Below, piece by piece: positions 6,157 to 9,170 of a stretch of 9,170 nucleotides of DNA. Origin of the DNA: Pseudomonadota bacterium (GTDB lineage Bacteria; Pseudomonadota; Alphaproteobacteria; Rhizobiales; Hyphomicrobiaceae); assembly GCA_023412745.1 (NCBI GenBank), contig JAEZBZ010000313.1, forward strand, positions 1 to 9,170. Reading direction: 5' to 3'. The notes beneath the pieces are model-generated. The model saw nothing but the letters and a program-made list of their open reading frames with translations. It did not search any database and was not told the DNA's origin. A program made the translations under genes and the position numbers. How positions within the stretch are numbered: position 1 is the first letter of the stretch; each line of letters starts with the position of its first letter.

Positions 6157-6409
6157 TGTTTTTCCGTTGGATAGTCCGTGCGACCCGTTACTGCACCTGC
6201 TCACAACAATAAAAAGCGCCACATTGTTTCGAGACCATGAGTCTTGAGCCCGCGTAGAAGAAACAGCTTCAATTCAAGGACTTCGCCTGAATGTTAAATT
6301 GGTGGCGCTCATGTGCCGGCACTCATGGCAGTGCAATACACGTTGCGGGTTTCGGGCAATCCAGAGATCGCCAAATCGGCGGCGACTTGATCGATTCGGG
6401 GGAAATGGA
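6157..6409. other. Leader region of opgGH with nested inverted repeats
   Basis: No gene is supported here; an in-frame TTG at 6299 would extend OpgG by 37 residues and bury its Tat signal. The region should hold the opgGH promoter. It has AACAAT/ATTGTT (6205-6210, 6223-6228), AGCGCCAC/GTGGCGCT (6215-6222, 6302-6309), the perfect palindrome GTGCCGGCAC (6313-6322) and the overlapping GCACT/AGTGC pair (6319-6334). These could fold a long 5' leader or bind a regulator. TTAAAT at 6294-6299 is a weak -10 candidate. Confidence 0.45.
6398..6403 (+). promoter_or_regulatory. Ribosome binding site of opgG
   Basis: GGGGGA lies six bases before the ATG at 6410. It supports this start over the TTG at 6299 and places the twin-arginine motif at residues 7-12, as expected for a Tat signal. 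Confidence 0.65.
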
Positions 6410-7972
6410 ATGACGTCGTCCAATGTCAGCCGACGGACGGCTTTGCAGACGACCGGTGCCTGGGCACTGGTCAGCAGCGTGATGGCGGCTGCCATGCGCT
6501 CGGATTCCGCCCTGGCCCAGGCGGCAGCAGCGGCGCCGGAGACGGCTGAGAACTTCAGCGCGGATGTGGTCAAGACCATCGCGCATCAGTTGGCGCAGAA
6601 GCCGTTTTCGAAACCGCGCATCGACCTGCCGGATCCGTTCGACAAGCTCACCTACGACCAGTACCGGGACATCCGGTTCCGGGCTGAGCAATCGATCTGG
6701 CGCGGCGAAAAGCTGGACTACCAGCTCCAGTTGTTTGCGCTTGGCTACTTGTACGACACGCCGGTCGACATCTGGCTGGTTGAGGGAACACAGGCCCGCC
6801 AGCTCAAGGCAGACGGCACGCTGTTCTCCATCGGACCGCTGATCAACAATCCGCCGCAAGCCGCGCCATACGGGTTTTCCGGATTCCGCGTGCACGGTCC
6901 GATCAACCGCGCCGACGTCATGGATGAGTACGCGGTGTTCCAGGGTGCCAGCTATTTCCGGGCTGTCGGCCGCGGTCAGCAGTATGGGCTGTCGGCGCGC
7001 GGGCTCGCCATCAATACCGCGAAGCCGCCGGGCGAAGAGTTCCCGATGTTTCGCACTTTCTGGATTGAAAAGCCGGCATCCGGCGCGCCGGGGTTGGTCG
7101 TTCACGCCTTGCTCGACAGCCCTTCGACCACGGGCGCCTATCGCTTCTATATCCAGCCCGGCCCGGCGACCGTCATGGATGTCGAGGTCACGCTCTATCC
7201 CCGCAAGGACATGCCGCACATCGGCATGGCGCCGCTGACCAGCATGTTCCTGCATGGCAGCGCGCATAAGCGGCTGCCTGGCGACTTCCGCCCCGCGGTC
7301 CATGACAGCGAAGGCCTGGCCATTCTCAACGGCAGCGGTGAGCGTATCTGGCGGCCTCTGACCAATCCGAAGCTGCTGCAGGTCAGCGCCTTCATCGACC
7401 GCGATCCAAAAGGTTTCGGCCTGTCGCAGCGCGACCGCGAGTTCACCAGCTTCGAAGATCTCGAAGCCCACTACGAGCGCCGCCCGACATTGTGGGTCGA
7501 GCCGCGCGGTGCGTGGGGCGATGGTTATGTCGAGCTGATCGAGATTCCGGCCGACGAAGAGATCCACGACAATATCGTTGCGTTCTGGCGTCCGGCCCGG
7601 ACCATCGAGGGCAACAAGCCGTATGCGTTCGCCTATCGTCTCAACTGGGGCGAGAACATTCCGGTGGCCTGGACTGGCGCACGCGTCCGCAAGACGCGGC
7701 GCGGCAATAACCGGAAAGGCAGTATTCTATTTGTTGTTGATTTCGACGGACCGGCCCTGAAGGACGCGACGGACCTTCCGGTTGCGGATGTCAGTGCCAG
7801 TGCCGGAACAGTGTCGAGTGTCGTGGTGCAGCGGCACCCGGCCATCGGCGGTGTGAGGTGCAGTTTCGAACTTCAGCCCAACTCGGCCGACCTGATCGAG
7901 CTGCGGCTGGTGCTGAAGAGCAATGAGCGTACCGTGTCTGAGAGCTGGCTCTATCGCTGGACGAGGCCATGA
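6410..7972 (+). CDS. opgG: Periplasmic glucan biosynthesis protein OpgG/OpgD (Tat-exported)
   Basis: OpgG/MdoG-family proteins act in the periplasm on the linear beta-1,2-glucan made by OpgH, and are needed for osmoregulated periplasmic glucans. The product is 520 residues, normal for the family. A Tat-type signal has SRRTAL at 7-12, a hydrophobic stretch at about 15-29, and an AxA site near 34-38. The mature part carries long conserved blocks: YDQYRDIRF (82-90), GFRVHGPIN (158-166), EYAVFQGASYFRAVGRGQQYGLSARG (173-198), DMPHIGMAPLTSMFLHG (267-283), and RIWRPLTNPKLLQVSAFIDR (312-331). D299 (VHDSEG) and D387 (IHDNIV) are candidates for the acidic pair reported for E. coli OpgD (glycoside hydrolase family 186); this needs alignment. 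OpgG is normally Sec-exported in E. coli and OpgD Tat-exported, so the signal is OpgD-like while the position beside opgH is OpgG-like. Its stop overlaps the opgH start. Confidence 0.95.
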   Translation: MTSSNVSRRTALQTTGAWALVSSVMAAAMRSDSALAQAAAAAPETAENFSADVVKTIAHQLAQKPFSKPRIDLPDPFDKLTYDQYRDIRFRAEQSIWRGEKLDYQLQLFALGYLYDTPVDIWLVEGTQARQLKADGTLFSIGPLINNPPQAAPYGFSGFRVHGPINRADVMDEYAVFQGASYFRAVGRGQQYGLSARGLAINTAKPPGEEFPMFRTFWIEKPASGAPGLVVHALLDSPSTTGAYRFYIQPGPATVMDVEVTLYPRKDMPHIGMAPLTSMFLHGSAHKRLPGDFRPAVHDSEGLAILNGSGERIWRPLTNPKLLQVSAFIDRDPKGFGLSQRDREFTSFEDLEAHYERRPTLWVEPRGAWGDGYVELIEIPADEEIHDNIVAFWRPARTIEGNKPYAFAYRLNWGENIPVAWTGARVRKTRRGNNRKGSILFVVDFDGPALKDATDLPVADVSASAGTVSSVVVQRHPAIGGVRCSFELQPNSADLIELRLVLKSNERTVSESWLYRWTRP

Positions 7973-9170
7973 GAGAGCACATCATAAGCGTCATGGACCG
8001 GGCGGTCAGCCAACATGATTCCGGCCGCTCGATGCTGCCGCCGGAACAGCCACTGGCGATGCCGGAGCAGAGCCTTGCATCGCGTCCGGCCTGTCCGCCG
8101 GCCGAGGAAGTTCTGGGCCACTGGGCGACGCGGGCGGCGCTGTTTGGCGGCGCGGTCCTGCTGACCTGCGCCTTTGCCCGCGAGTTGTACGCGGTGCTGT
8201 CGTTTGTGCAGATCACGCCGATCCAGGTCGCCTTCCTGATCCTGTCGACGCTGGCGTTCGGCTGGATTGCGCTTGGCTCCCTGTCCGCTGCGGTCGGCCT
8301 GATGCCGCTGTTCGCCAAGGGTCGCACCGACTCGCTGGAGTTGCCGGACGGCACGGCCGAACTGGAACATCGCACCGCGCTGCTGTTCCCGGTCTATCAT
8401 GAGGACAGCGCCACCATCGCCGGCACTATCGAGGCCATCGCCGAGGAACTGACAGAGCGCGGGCGGGCCAGCCATTTCGACGTGTTCGTGCTGAGCGACA
8501 GCCGCAGCGAAGAGGCGGGGCAGCGCGAGGAGATCGTGTTCGCCGCGCTCGCCGAACGGCTGCGCGGGCAGATGCCGGTTTACTACCGCCGCCGCCTCAA
8601 GAATACCGCCAAGAAGGCCGGCAACATCGCCGACTGGGTGGCGCGGTTCGGCAGCGGCTATGATTGCTTCGTCTGCTTCGACGCCGACAGTGTGATGTCG
8701 GGCGATACCCTGCTCAAGCTGGCCGTGGCCATGCAGGAGCGCCCGCGCGTCGGCCTCATCCAGACAGTGCCGCGACTGGTGGGTGGACGGACGTTGTTCC
8801 AACGCCTCCAGCAGTTTGCGTCCGGCATCTACGGGCCGGCGGTTGCGACTGGTATCGCGGTGTGGCAGCGCCACCAGGGCAACTACTGGGGCCATAACGC
8901 CATCATCCGCACCGCGGCTTTCGCCACGGCTGCCGGGTTGCCGGAGCTGCCGGGCCGTCCGCCATTCGGCGGCCACATCCAGAGCCACGACTTCGTCGAG
9001 GCCGCGTTGCTGCAGCGCGCCGGCTGGGAAGTGCATATGGCGCCGTCGCTGGAAGGGTCCTACGAAGGCGCGCCTCCGGGACTGGTTGAACTCGTCGTGC
9101 GCGACCGGCGCTGGGCGCAGGGCAACCTGCAGCATCTCGGCATCATCGCGATGCCCGGCCTGACGCCGAT
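7969..9170 (+). CDS. opgH: Glucans biosynthesis glucosyltransferase OpgH (3' end outside the window)
   Basis: OpgH/MdoH is an inner-membrane GT2 glycosyltransferase that builds the glucan backbone from UDP-glucose. 400 residues are present; the frame is open at the right edge, so the C-terminal membrane segments are missing. Two hydrophobic segments lie at about 55-77 and 85-112, and the cytoplasmic GT2 domain starts near 137. Visible motifs are LFPVYHED (139-146), VLSDS (174-178), KNTAKKAGNIADW (211-223), the metal-binding DADS (238-241), GPAVATGIAVWQ (289-300), NYWGHNAIIR (305-314), SHDFVEAALL (339-348) with the catalytic-acid position, and DRRWAQGNL (379-387), equivalent to the Q/RxxRW site. 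The ATG at 7969 overlaps the opgG stop (ATGA), indicating translational coupling. The region ahead of the first membrane segment is only about 54 residues, much shorter than in E. coli MdoH. Confidence 0.95.
   Translation, partial: MREHIISVMDRAVSQHDSGRSMLPPEQPLAMPEQSLASRPACPPAEEVLGHWATRAALFGGAVLLTCAFARELYAVLSFVQITPIQVAFLILSTLAFGWIALGSLSAAVGLMPLFAKGRTDSLELPDGTAELEHRTALLFPVYHEDSATIAGTIEAIAEELTERGRASHFDVFVLSDSRSEEAGQREEIVFAALAERLRGQMPVYYRRRLKNTAKKAGNIADWVARFGSGYDCFVCFDADSVMSGDTLLKLAVAMQERPRVGLIQTVPRLVGGRTLFQRLQQFASGIYGPAVATGIAVWQRHQGNYWGHNAIIRTAAFATAAGLPELPGRPPFGGHIQSHDFVEAALLQRAGWEVHMAPSLEGSYEGAPPGLVELVVRDRRWAQGNLQHLGIIAMPGLTP

Noticed and set aside
6323..7567. 414-codon minus-strand open frame opposite opgG
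   Set aside because: Antisense shadow of opgG, whose plus-strand product matches its family along its full length.
7951..9135. 394-codon minus-strand open frame at the right end
   Set aside because: The plus strand encodes OpgH with all GT2 motifs through the window edge; the antisense product is low-complexity Arg/Gln/Ala-rich sequence.
1..9170. Defence system, prophage, insertion sequence, CRISPR or biosynthetic cluster
   Set aside because: No nuclease, transposase, integrase, repeat-spacer array, toxin-antitoxin pair or synthase is seen; the genes are metabolic, regulatory and envelope genes.

Overview
The window looks like chromosomal DNA of a GC-rich alphaproteobacterium. I base this on the strong G/C bias at third codon positions in the genes, on an alphaproteobacterial-style anchored protein with a peptidoglycan-binding-like fold, on a TraR/LuxR-type regulator, and on a compact opgGH pair whose OpgG carries a Tat signal. 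I cannot name the genus. No tRNA, rRNA, CRISPR array, insertion sequence or phage gene is visible.

Layout, left to right. Bases 1-555 hold no convincing gene, but carry repeated TTGTCCAC-type motifs and an imperfect palindrome. A membrane-anchored protein with a peptidoglycan-binding-like motif follows (556-1587, +). It converges on ugd, encoding UDP-glucose 6-dehydrogenase (1654-2970, -), which starts at a TTG codon behind a very strong ribosome binding site. Divergent from ugd is a PfkB-family 2-dehydro-3-deoxygluconate kinase (3138-4091, +). Seven bases beyond its stop, and convergent with it, ends a LuxR-type quorum-sensing regulator (4099-4845, -) that keeps the full acyl-homoserine-lactone pocket signature; no luxI is in the window. 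A spacer with two inverted repeats separates it from a small membrane protein (5057-5491, -). That gene is divergent from a YjlB-like cupin (5641-6156, +). After a 253-base leader rich in inverted repeats come opgG (6410-7972, +) and the start of opgH (7969 to the window edge, +), overlapping by four bases.

The common theme is sugar nucleotides and the cell envelope. Ugd oxidises UDP-glucose to UDP-glucuronate, and OpgH polymerises glucose from the same UDP-glucose pool into osmoregulated periplasmic glucans, which OpgG then processes in the periplasm. KDG kinase acts in hexuronate or Entner-Doudoroff-type catabolism. Whether the LuxR protein controls any of these genes is not shown by the sequence. 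Apart from the regulator and some operator-like repeats, this is mostly ordinary housekeeping and envelope DNA. I did not find a clearly undescribed system.
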